From DAIRGB01 sp036794765 (GTDB lineage: Bacteria; Patescibacteriota; JAHJAL01): a DNA stretch of 20,847 nt. The notes below the pieces were generated by a model. It saw only the letters and a list, made by a program, of their open reading frames with translations, searched no databases and was not told where the DNA came from. The position numbers and the translations under genes were made by a program. Location: contig DAIRGB010000011.1 of NCBI GenBank assembly GCA_036794765.1, positions 1-20,847 on the forward strand. The letters are read 5' to 3'. This document shows positions 8,261 to 15,573 of this stretch, one piece after another. The first letter of the stretch is position 1. The number at the start of each line of letters is the position of its first letter.

Positions 8261-9291
8261 ACACATTTTGTGACCAAGTAAAAATAAAAATTTCAGCTGG
8301 CCATGGTGGAAAAGGACTAGCCTCTTTTTTTAGGGAAAAATCAAATTATCGCGGTGGACCAGATGGTGGCGATGGTGGCAAGGGGGGTGATATAGTTTTC
8401 AAGACCAATCACAATCTGAATACACTCTCTTCATTTTTAGGTAAGAAAAAATTTATTGCCCCAGATGGACAAAATGGCGGTCGGCAAAACAAAAGTGGCG
8501 CCGCCGGTGAAAATCAAATTATTGAAGTTCCAGTAGGAACTATTGTCTATCAGATTGTTGAAGATGGTTCGTACCAAGTACTGGCCGATTTAAATAAACC
8601 AGATTTGTCCTTTGTTGCAGCAAAAGGAGGATTGGGCGGACTGGGCAATACCCATTTTGCCACTTCTATTAATCGTTCTCCTCGTTATGCGCAACCAGGC
8701 CTGCCCGGCGAAAGTAAAAAAATCTGGTTAGAATTAAAAACCATCGCCGACATTGGTTTAATAGGGTTACCAAATAGCGGTAAATCAACTTTCTTATCGG
8801 TAGTAACTTCAGCTAAACCAAAAATCGCCTCTTATCCATTTACTACTATTATTCCCAATCTTGGTGTAATGACTTTATATGATACAAATCTGATCATAGC
8901 CGATATTCCTGGACTGATTGAAGGAGCCAGTCAAGGTCGTGGCCTGGGTTTTAATTTCCTCAAACACATCGAAAGAACTAGGATTTTAGTCCATTTGATA
9001 GATATTCTCAACCCGGATGTCGCTCGAGATTATCTAAATATTCGTCAAGAATTAAATAAATTCAATCCATCATTATCAAAAAAGCCAGAAATAATTTGTT
9101 TTACCAAAATTGATGCCTTAGGATTACGGGCAGATCATCCTGATATAAAGAAATTTATCATTGATTTTAAAAACAAAATCAAAAAAAAGAGAAACAAAAT
9201 ATTTGCTATTTCAGCCGTTACTCACGATGGTTTGACCGAAATTAATAACCACATTTTTCAATTGGCAAAAAAATATCCCAAAAGATATTAA
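8257..9291 (+). CDS. obgE: Obg family GTPase, short form without C-terminal OCT domain
   Basis: This 344-residue ribosome-associated GTPase takes part in 50S assembly and stress responses. The glycine-rich Obg fold spans about 2-158, with repeats such as GGPDGGDGGKGG. The G domain has G1 GLPNSGKS (170-177), G2 in YPFTTIIPN (193-201), G3 DIPG (216-219), G4 TKID (283-286) and G5 near ISAVTHDG (318-325). G4 has Thr where most Obg proteins have Asn, a change tolerated in some related GTPases such as EngB. The protein ends soon after the G domain, so the OCT domain of B. subtilis Obg is absent. Its start overlaps the CCA-enzyme stop by four bases. Its stop overlaps the stop of the convergent gene within TTAA at 9288-9291. 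Confidence 0.96.
   Translation: MNTFCDQVKIKISAGHGGKGLASFFREKSNYRGGPDGGDGGKGGDIVFKTNHNLNTLSSFLGKKKFIAPDGQNGGRQNKSGAAGENQIIEVPVGTIVYQIVEDGSYQVLADLNKPDLSFVAAKGGLGGLGNTHFATSINRSPRYAQPGLPGESKKIWLELKTIADIGLIGLPNSGKSTFLSVVTSAKPKIASYPFTTIIPNLGVMTLYDTNLIIADIPGLIEGASQGRGLGFNFLKHIERTRILVHLIDILNPDVARDYLNIRQELNKFNPSLSKKPEIICFTKIDALGLRADHPDIKKFIIDFKNKIKKKRNKIFAISAVTHDGLTEINNHIFQLAKKYPKRY
9267..9289 (-). terminator. Weak intrinsic terminator for the minus-strand membrane protein gene
   Basis: Read on the minus strand, AATATC (9289-9284) and GATATT (9277-9272) form a 6-bp, mostly A-T stem, and T runs on to 9267. It overlaps the gene's own stop codon and lies within the end of obgE. The stem is weak, so this is tentative. 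No plus-strand equivalent with a T run is visible. Confidence 0.35.
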
Positions 9292-10835
9292 ATATTTACC
9301 TCTACTATTTTCTTTGGCTGACCGTTTTTATCTACAAGAATTTCGTATTTTTTGTGTGCCTCATTTCTTTGTGCCAAAATTTGATAATTTCCTTCCGGAA
9401 TTGATTTAAAAGAAAACTTGCCTTCCCAATCCGTCCAAGTTTTAGCAAAAATCTCTTCCTCTTTTTTTAATACTATCATTTTCCAAGCCAATCTCGTGCC
9501 ATTGAGAGTTCTCATGACTCCCCAAACTTTTTTAGGAGACAATACATAATTTACAAAAAGACCTAATACTAAAACGCAAGTAATAATTAAAACCGAGTAT
9601 TGTGGTTGAAAGTAATACAAGTTGATTCCAGCCATGATACCCCAAACCGCTAACCAGGTAAAATTATTGATCAACCATTTTTGACTAGGAAAAAGAAAAT
9701 TCGCTTTTGTAAATTTACTCGCTCTCTCCTGTCCGACAATCGGCATTGCAGCAATAGCACAATCTATGTCATAATCGCCGACAACAATATTGTCTTTTGC
9801 TATAGTCTTTTGTCGATATGTATTTTGCGATATTGATTCTAAAATGTAATTTTTGTATCCCTTGGAAAGATTTGTCCATGTGTACGTTTCCGACGGCAGA
9901 TATTCCAAGTTAATTTTTCCCTCCTCATTGGCATACAAAACATATTCTCGTCCAAATGAACTTTTAAATGACATTTTGGCCAAACTAACTACTTCCAAAG
10001 TCATAACATCGAAAATAGTAACAGTTTTTTTTGATATTTTCTGCGATCGTGCATTTGCAAATTTTGCTTGGAAAATATGGAGAGAAGAAAGTATTTTTCC
10101 AAATATTATTAGCCAAACCGTAATAAAAACATCAAAAATCAAGATTGGCCAGGAAGATGCTACTACTAGATCTATTCCAATCGGGTATTTGCGGACAAAA
10201 TTATAATATTTTACCATTAAATTCAAGCAATACTCCAAATTTTCTTTACCAAATAATAAAACTCCCCAGTTTTTGTCAATCCAATCACCGAAGTTTTTAT
10301 TCAAAATGTATTCGATCATAAAAACAATATCATCTTTATATACTACATCAGGAGACACTTTGTTATTTTTATCCATAATCTCTTGCTTGTAGTTTTCCAA
10401 CATTTCCCGTAAATTATCTTCTTCTTCCCCAACTTTTGGTTTTACTTCAATCATTTTTAAAGCTAAAGTCTCCTCGCCTTTTTTATCTTTTATGCTGATT
10501 TGAATAAAGTTTTTACCTTTTCCGGCTGCTGTCCATGGATAATGCCAATGATAAAATGAATCACTATTGTTTTTATCGACAACGACATTTCTCCATATTT
10601 GGCCGTCAAAACTAATCTGAACGGATGCCAATTCATTGGTGTTTTTTTTAACAAAACCCTTTATTACGACATTCTCGGACTTTTCAACCACTGTCGTGTC
10701 ATTGGGCGGGTATTCAAAAACAACCAGATCACTCGCCCATATCTCCTTTGGCCATACCAAAAACAGTCCGATTGCAACCGGAAGTATGTTGACAAAAAGA
10801 AACAAACTAAATTTTTTCAAATTTCTATTTATCAT
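9288..10835 (-). CDS. Multi-pass membrane protein with Ig-like and regulatory-type beta domains, unknown function
   Basis: I do not recognise this 515-residue protein as a named family. It has a signal or anchor segment (about 10-34), then an extracellular Ig-like domain (about 37-133). The pattern YPPN, V-I-K-G, SFDGQIW, WHYPWT resembles the Ig-like domain of sulfite-oxidase-type proteins. A charged helical stretch (135-157) follows, then a membrane helix (221-246) and a beta-rich segment (about 268-335). Two close helices (393-432) come next, and a carboxypeptidase-regulatory-like beta domain (about 436-515, with TDWEGKFSFKSIPEGNY) ends the protein. No catalytic motif is visible. A surface or envelope scaffold role is a guess. 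I start at 10835: the upstream in-frame ATG at 10847 overlaps the -10 box and should not be in the transcript. It is the only minus-strand gene here. Confidence 0.8.
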   Translation of the reverse strand: MINRNLKKFSLFLFVNILPVAIGLFLVWPKEIWASDLVVFEYPPNDTTVVEKSENVVIKGFVKKNTNELASVQISFDGQIWRNVVVDKNNSDSFYHWHYPWTAAGKGKNFIQISIKDKKGEETLALKMIEVKPKVGEEEDNLREMLENYKQEIMDKNNKVSPDVVYKDDIVFMIEYILNKNFGDWIDKNWGVLLFGKENLEYCLNLMVKYYNFVRKYPIGIDLVVASSWPILIFDVFITVWLIIFGKILSSLHIFQAKFANARSQKISKKTVTIFDVMTLEVVSLAKMSFKSSFGREYVLYANEEGKINLEYLPSETYTWTNLSKGYKNYILESISQNTYRQKTIAKDNIVVGDYDIDCAIAAMPIVGQERASKFTKANFLFPSQKWLINNFTWLAVWGIMAGINLYYFQPQYSVLIITCVLVLGLFVNYVLSPKKVWGVMRTLNGTRLAWKMIVLKKEEEIFAKTWTDWEGKFSFKSIPEGNYQILAQRNEAHKKYEILVDKNGQPKKIVEVNI

Positions 10836-10845
10836 AAATCCCCAC

Positions 10846-10875
10846 ATTATAACATTATTAACCCCAATTGGTCAA
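10846..10875 (-). promoter_or_regulatory. Strong promoter for the minus-strand membrane protein gene
   Basis: On the minus strand, TTGACC (10875-10870) and TATAAT (10851-10846) are separated by 18 bases: five of six matches at -35 and a perfect -10. Transcription should begin near 10839, only about four bases before the ATG at 10835, so the message would be almost leaderless. Confidence 0.75.
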
Positions 10876-10928
10876 CTATAAATAGATATCAAATATTTTA
10901 TTTAAACCAAAGAGTAAATATATAGTAA

Positions 10929-10957
10929 TTGGTAATACCATCAAAATTTATTATGAT
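10929..10957 (+). promoter_or_regulatory. Probable promoter for the murA operon
   Basis: TTGGTA (10929-10934) and TATGAT (10952-10957) are separated by 17 bases (four and five matches of six). Transcription would begin near 10964, giving a leader of about 29 bases before the ATG at 10993. It diverges from the minus-strand promoter at 10846-10875. Confidence 0.55.
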
Positions 10958-10992
10958 TAATATTGGGTTATTTATTTTTTATTCAAAATATT

Positions 10993-12252
10993 ATGTATCA
11001 ATACATCATTAATGGTCGCCAAAAACTTCAAGGGGAAATATCAGTATCTGGCGACAAAAATACCGCGTTGAAAATAATTCCTTCAACCATTCTCTCCCAA
11101 GAAAAATGTATCATCTCCAATGTTCCGGATATAACCGACATAAAAATTATGATGCAGATTATGGAAGACTTAGGTGTAAAGATAAAAGAATTGCAAAAAA
11201 ATAGTTTTGAATTTGACTGTTCGGGAATAAATAAAACCATCATTGATCCAATTTTGGCAAAAAAATTAAGAGCCTCGACTGTCCTAATCGGCCCTATGCT
11301 TGCCAGATTTGGGGAGGTAACTATTCCTCATCCGGGAGGTTGCATTATCGGTAAAAGAGATATTGATATACACCTCGACGCATTTCTACAAATGGGAGCA
11401 AAAATTGAAGTTGATGAAGAAAACTATCAGATAAAAGCCAAAAAATTATTAGGGAATAAAATAGTCCCAAGATTAATTAGCGTGACCGGAACAGAAAATA
11501 TTCTAATGTCAGCCGTTTTGGCCGAAGGAAAAACTGTCATTGAATATGCTGCGTGCGAACCAAGTGTGGTTGCTTTGGCTGAGTTTCTCAATCAGCGAGG
11601 GGCAAAAATAACCGGCGCCGGCAGTCCCAGAATAATAATCGAAGGAGTAAAATCGCTCACCGGAGGCAAAAATTCAATTATTCCTGATCGAATTGAAGCT
11701 GGGACTTTTGTCATTTTGGGTGCACTCGGGGGAGGATCAATTACTATCAAAAATTGCCGGCCCGACCACTTGGAAGTATTTCTGGCCAGCATGAAAAATA
11801 TTGGTGTAGAATTTTCTCGCAACGAAGACTCTATTGAGGTAAAACATTCAACTAATCTTATAGCCAAAGATGTGACCACCAATCCATATCCCGGCTTTCC
11901 AACTGATCTGCAGGCGCCTTATACCGTCTTGATGACTCAAGCCAAAGGCTTGAGTATGATCCACGAGACTATTTTTGAAGGACGCTTAAACTATGTTGAA
12001 TGGCTAAATAAAATGGGTGCCAATATTGTTACCTGCGATCCACATCGGGCAATAGTTTTTGGCGCCACTGCATTATCTGGTAAAAAAATAGTTAGTCCAG
12101 ATATTCGAGCTGGGATTGCCCTAGTCATTGCCGGCTTAATTGCTGAAGGACAAAGTCAAATTGACAATATTGATTTGGTTGACCGAGGTTATGCCAATCT
12201 TGATCAACGCCTACAATCACTCGGCGCCTCAGTTATCAGACATCAAATATAA
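10993..12252 (+). CDS. murA: UDP-N-acetylglucosamine 1-carboxyvinyltransferase
   Basis: This enzyme transfers enolpyruvate from phosphoenolpyruvate to UDP-GlcNAc, the first committed step of peptidoglycan precursor synthesis in the cytoplasm. Diagnostic segments are the N-terminal loop with SGDKNTALKI, where the K and N sit as in MurA; LRASTVLIGPMLARFGE followed by PHPGGCIIGKRDIDIH; DRIEAGTFVI; and the C-terminal repeat with FPTDLQAPYTVLM and HETIFEGR. The position equivalent to E. coli C115 is the Cys in PGGCIIG, so fosfomycin sensitivity would be expected from that residue. I start at the ATG at 10993, giving 419 residues, the normal length. An upstream in-frame TTG at 10963 would lie at or before the predicted transcription start. 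No Shine-Dalgarno sequence is present. An mreB-like gene follows after 12 bases, as the lead pair of an envelope operon. Confidence 0.97.
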   Translation: MYQYIINGRQKLQGEISVSGDKNTALKIIPSTILSQEKCIISNVPDITDIKIMMQIMEDLGVKIKELQKNSFEFDCSGINKTIIDPILAKKLRASTVLIGPMLARFGEVTIPHPGGCIIGKRDIDIHLDAFLQMGAKIEVDEENYQIKAKKLLGNKIVPRLISVTGTENILMSAVLAEGKTVIEYAACEPSVVALAEFLNQRGAKITGAGSPRIIIEGVKSLTGGKNSIIPDRIEAGTFVILGALGGGSITIKNCRPDHLEVFLASMKNIGVEFSRNEDSIEVKHSTNLIAKDVTTNPYPGFPTDLQAPYTVLMTQAKGLSMIHETIFEGRLNYVEWLNKMGANIVTCDPHRAIVFGATALSGKKIVSPDIRAGIALVIAGLIAEGQSQIDNIDLVDRGYANLDQRLQSLGASVIRHQI

Positions 12253-12264
12253 TAACCAAGAACA

Positions 12265-13275
12265 ATGTTTTCACTTCAACAACAAATTGCCATTGATATC
12301 GGTACTACCAATATCAGGCTCTGTGTTCCAAAAAAAGGATTAGTTATAAATGAGCCGGCGGTAGTAGCTGTAAACAAAAATACCAATCAAATCCTAGCAA
12401 TTGGCGAAGAAGCCAAAAATATGCTCGGCAAAACTCCTTATGATATTATTGCTGCCAAACCATTAAAAAACGGCGTTATCGCCAATTATCGTATTACGGA
12501 AGCTATTATCAAATATTATACAGATAAAATATTGCCAAATATCAGATTGATCGGACCGGAAATTATGGTTTCTGTCCCTGCCGGCATAACCAGTACTGAA
12601 CGTCGAGCGATTATTGATGCAACCAAATCGGTTGGAACAAGCAACGTATATATCATTAAAGCCCCTCTAGCTGCTGCTTTGGGTGCAGGCATAGCTATTG
12701 CCGAACCTCACGGAAATATGGTGATTGATATTGGTGGAGGAACAAGTGAGATCGCGGTAATTTCTCTAGGCAATATTGTCTCCTCCAATTCGATTCGTAT
12801 TGGCGGTGACGCCATGGACAACGCAATTATTGATTTCATTCGTAAAAAATACAACCTAGCAATCGGGGAAAAAACCGCTGAAAAAATTAAAGTTACCATT
12901 GGCACCATAGTTCCCCAAACTGAATTTACCTCCCTTGAAATCAGCGGTAATAATACTATCTCTGAATTACCGGAAATAATCACTGTCAAAAGTGATGATA
13001 CGATCGAGGCCTTAAAACATCCTATCAAAGAAATTATCCAAGCAGTAAAGCTGGTATTGCAACACACCCCGCCAGAATTGGCTTCCGATGTTATCGATCG
13101 TGGAATCATATTAACTGGCAAAGGCAGTATGCTTCGAGGTCTTGACCAACTATTAAGTCGCGTTACCGGCGTTCCTGTTCATATTGCCGACGAACCTGAA
13201 TTTTGTGTTATCCGTGGTTGCAACATTGCCTTGGAAAATCTTGAATCTTATAAACGCAGTGCCATTAAAGCATAA
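12265..13275 (+). CDS. mreB: MreB/Mbl-like bacterial actin with altered active-site motifs
   Basis: This 336-residue actin-like protein forms membrane-bound filaments that guide wall synthesis in rod-shaped cells. Family signatures are phosphate-1 DIGTTN (11-16), INEPAVVAV (29-36), PLKNGVIANY (66-75), phosphate-2 DIGGGTSEIAVIS (155-167) and IRIGGDAMDNAII (178-189). Two usually constant motifs differ. The segment that normally reads IEEPMAAA is IKAPLAAA (131-138), so both glutamates are lost, one of them linked to ATP hydrolysis in MreB. The adenosine motif TGGGALL is TGKGSML (284-290). It may therefore bind nucleotide but hydrolyse it poorly. The gene lies 12 bases after murA; in B. subtilis murAA is also close to mbl. 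A weak AAGA precedes the start. No mreC, mreD or rodA is visible here. Confidence 0.9.
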   Translation: MFSLQQQIAIDIGTTNIRLCVPKKGLVINEPAVVAVNKNTNQILAIGEEAKNMLGKTPYDIIAAKPLKNGVIANYRITEAIIKYYTDKILPNIRLIGPEIMVSVPAGITSTERRAIIDATKSVGTSNVYIIKAPLAAALGAGIAIAEPHGNMVIDIGGGTSEIAVISLGNIVSSNSIRIGGDAMDNAIIDFIRKKYNLAIGEKTAEKIKVTIGTIVPQTEFTSLEISGNNTISELPEIITVKSDDTIEALKHPIKEIIQAVKLVLQHTPPELASDVIDRGIILTGKGSMLRGLDQLLSRVTGVPVHIADEPEFCVIRGCNIALENLESYKRSAIKA

Positions 13276-13293
13276 ATAATTTTTCATTTAAAA

Positions 13294-14430
13294 ATGATTT
13301 TAGGTATCGATGCTCACAAACTAGCCTTTAAAGAAAAAACTGGCACAGAAAATGTGTCATATTATTTCATAAAAAATATTACCCCCAAATTGGCACATCA
13401 ATTTGACAAAATAATCCTGTATTCTCACCAAAAATTACCAAAAGAAATCATGACCAAGTTACCTGATAACGTTACCAATAAAATCATTAAATTCCCCTTC
13501 CTTTGGAATACAGTTGCTCTCTCTTGGGAAATGTATTGGCATCAACCTGATATTCTTTTTGTCCCTTCGCATAGTTTGCCGCCGATTAAACCAAAAAAAT
13601 CAGTCATCATGATTCATGATATTGGTTTTCTTGATTACCCCAACAACTATCTCAAACAACAATTCCTTCATCTTGAGAAAACTACTGCCTCTGATATAAA
13701 AAGCGCTTCATTGATTTTTACGCCATCAGATTATTCTAAAAAAACAATTATCAAACATTATTTTGCTGATCCAAACAAAATAGTTTGTACGAATCTAGGA
13801 GTTGACACCACTATTTTTCACCCCAATATATCTCAAAGTAGAATCAATAAAACTCTAAAAAAATACGATTCTCGCATTTCCAAAAAACCATACCTTTTGT
13901 TTTTAGGACGATTGGAGTTGAGAAAAAATATTTCCAACCTGATTAAATCTTTTGCCTTTTTCAAGAAAAAAACTGGTTACCCGCACATTCTCGTTTTGTC
14001 TGGCAGCAAAACTCATCATCAGCCGTTATTTATTGAAATAATTAAATCGCTAAAAATCGAGCAAGACGTAGTATTTACTGAGCATATTCCCCAAAAAGAT
14101 TTACCTGTCATTTTTTCGGAAGCAGAAATTTTATTGTTTCCGTCCCTCTATGAGGGTTTCGGTCTTCCAATTTTGGAAGCTCAAGCCTGTCGAACCCCAG
14201 TAATCACTTCCAATATTACCGCTATGCCGGAAATTGCCGGCAATGGAGCGCTCTTAGTTAATCCCAATGAAATAGAAGAAATTGCGCAAGCAATAAAAAA
14301 AATATTGGATAACCCCGCTCTTAGACAAAATTTGATAGAAAAAGGAACAACAAATATAAAAAAATACTCCTGGATTGAATTTACCAATTCAATTTTTTTC
14401 GAACTTGTAAAATTAAGCAAAAAAATATGA
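13294..14430 (+). CDS. Family 4 glycosyltransferase (GT-B fold)
   Basis: This 378-residue retaining glycosyltransferase is probably cytoplasmic or on the inner face of the membrane, and moves a sugar from a nucleotide donor to a surface glycan. The N-terminal acceptor half includes VIMIHDIGFLDYP (104-116) and the linker segment FTPSDYSKK (142-150). The donor half has FLGRLELRKNI (203-213) and the EX7E motif from E287 to E295 within YEGFGLPILE, followed by TPVITSNITAMPEIAG. These match mannosyltransferase-like GT4 enzymes, but the sugar and acceptor cannot be named. The gene starts 18 bases after the mreB-like gene, without a Shine-Dalgarno sequence. Its TGA stop overlaps the next glycosyltransferase start by four bases (ATGA). 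Confidence 0.93.
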   Translation: MILGIDAHKLAFKEKTGTENVSYYFIKNITPKLAHQFDKIILYSHQKLPKEIMTKLPDNVTNKIIKFPFLWNTVALSWEMYWHQPDILFVPSHSLPPIKPKKSVIMIHDIGFLDYPNNYLKQQFLHLEKTTASDIKSASLIFTPSDYSKKTIIKHYFADPNKIVCTNLGVDTTIFHPNISQSRINKTLKKYDSRISKKPYLLFLGRLELRKNISNLIKSFAFFKKKTGYPHILVLSGSKTHHQPLFIEIIKSLKIEQDVVFTEHIPQKDLPVIFSEAEILLFPSLYEGFGLPILEAQACRTPVITSNITAMPEIAGNGALLVNPNEIEEIAQAIKKILDNPALRQNLIEKGTTNIKKYSWIEFTNSIFFELVKLSKKI

Positions 14431-15569
14431 AAAAACCGAAAATCGCGTTGGCTCATGAATTTTTAAATACAATCGGGGGAGCCGAACAAGTTTTGATCCA
14501 ATTACACCATACCTTCCCCGATGCCCCAATATATACACTCACATCCAATCCAAATTTTATTAGCCAATATTTGCCAAATGCTAAAATTATCACCAGCTCC
14601 CTCAAATATTTACCGTCCTGGTTAACAAATCATCACCAAATATTTTTATTATATTTTCCCATAGCGACCGAACTGTTTGACTTTTCCGATTTTGACATCC
14701 TAATTTCCGACAGTAATTCTTTTATCAAAGGCGCTATTACCAAACCTGGCACTATTCATGTTTCCTACATTCATTCGCCAACCAGATATATCTGGGATCA
14801 AACTCACGACTGGATTAATCAAAAAAAGCTCAATCTCTTTGCGCCGATTATCAACTGGCGCTTCAACCAACTGAGAATATGGGATAGACTGGCCGCGGAT
14901 AGGGTAGATGTTATGCTTGCCAATTCAAAATATGTCGGACAAAGAATAGAGAAATACTACCGTCGCAATCCCTACAAAGTAATCTATCCTTCAATTGACG
15001 CATCGAGTTTTCGCCCGCCAGAAAATTTTAAAAAAAATGATTATTATCTTGTTTTGTCCAGATTGCAACATTTCAAGCGATTTGATCTGGCAATTTTGGC
15101 TTGCAATCGACTAAAAAAAAGATTAATAGTTGCTGGCGATGGTGATGCAAAAAAACATTTGGAATCACTTGCCGGTCCTACCATAGAATTTTTAGGACAA
15201 GTCTCAGATGCCAAAAAAATTGAATTAATGCAATCCGCCAAAGCATTTATATTTCCGGGAGAAGAAGATTTCGGAATTGTACCGGTGGAAGCAATGGCTG
15301 CGGGAACACCAGTCCTAGCCTATAAAACAGGTGGACTACTTGAAAGTGTCCGAGAAAATGTTACTGGTCTGTTTTTCGAACGACAAACTGTAGATGATGT
15401 TGTCTTCTGTATCAAAAATTTTGAAAAAAATTATTCGCGCTTCTCGGCCAAAGTATGTATTAATCATGCAAAAAAATTTGATCATCAGTTATTTCGTCAA
15501 GAATTTTTCAATTTAGTCGAAGAAATATATCTTAATAAAAGCAAATTTCTCCGTCCCAAAAACGATTAG
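14427..15569 (+). CDS. Family 4 glycosyltransferase, WbaZ-like
   Basis: This second GT-B enzyme (380 residues) is not a close copy of its neighbour. The N-terminus has ALAHEFLNTIGGAEQVL (7-23), in which GGAE is a common GT4 donor-side loop, and the middle has SYIHSPTRYIWD (113-124), typical of WbaZ-type mannosyltransferases of O-antigen and exopolysaccharide clusters. The donor half has LSRLQHFKRFDLAI (210-223) and the EX7E motif from E280 to E288 in EDFGIVPVE, then AMAAGTPVLAYKTGG. The exact sugar is unknown. Its start overlaps the upstream glycosyltransferase by four bases, and the TagA-type gene follows after four bases, so the three are likely made together. Confidence 0.93.
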   Translation: MKKPKIALAHEFLNTIGGAEQVLIQLHHTFPDAPIYTLTSNPNFISQYLPNAKIITSSLKYLPSWLTNHHQIFLLYFPIATELFDFSDFDILISDSNSFIKGAITKPGTIHVSYIHSPTRYIWDQTHDWINQKKLNLFAPIINWRFNQLRIWDRLAADRVDVMLANSKYVGQRIEKYYRRNPYKVIYPSIDASSFRPPENFKKNDYYLVLSRLQHFKRFDLAILACNRLKKRLIVAGDGDAKKHLESLAGPTIEFLGQVSDAKKIELMQSAKAFIFPGEEDFGIVPVEAMAAGTPVLAYKTGGLLESVRENVTGLFFERQTVDDVVFCIKNFEKNYSRFSAKVCINHAKKFDHQLFRQEFFNLVEEIYLNKSKFLRPKND

Positions 15570-15573
15570 CCCC

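Noticed and set aside
10836..10847. ATG at 10847 (minus strand) as start of the membrane protein.
   Set aside because: It overlaps the TATAAT box, so it should not be part of the message.
10963..10992. TTG start at 10963 for murA.
   Set aside because: It adds 10 residues not typical of MurA and lies at or before the predicted transcription start. The ATG at 10993 gives the standard length.
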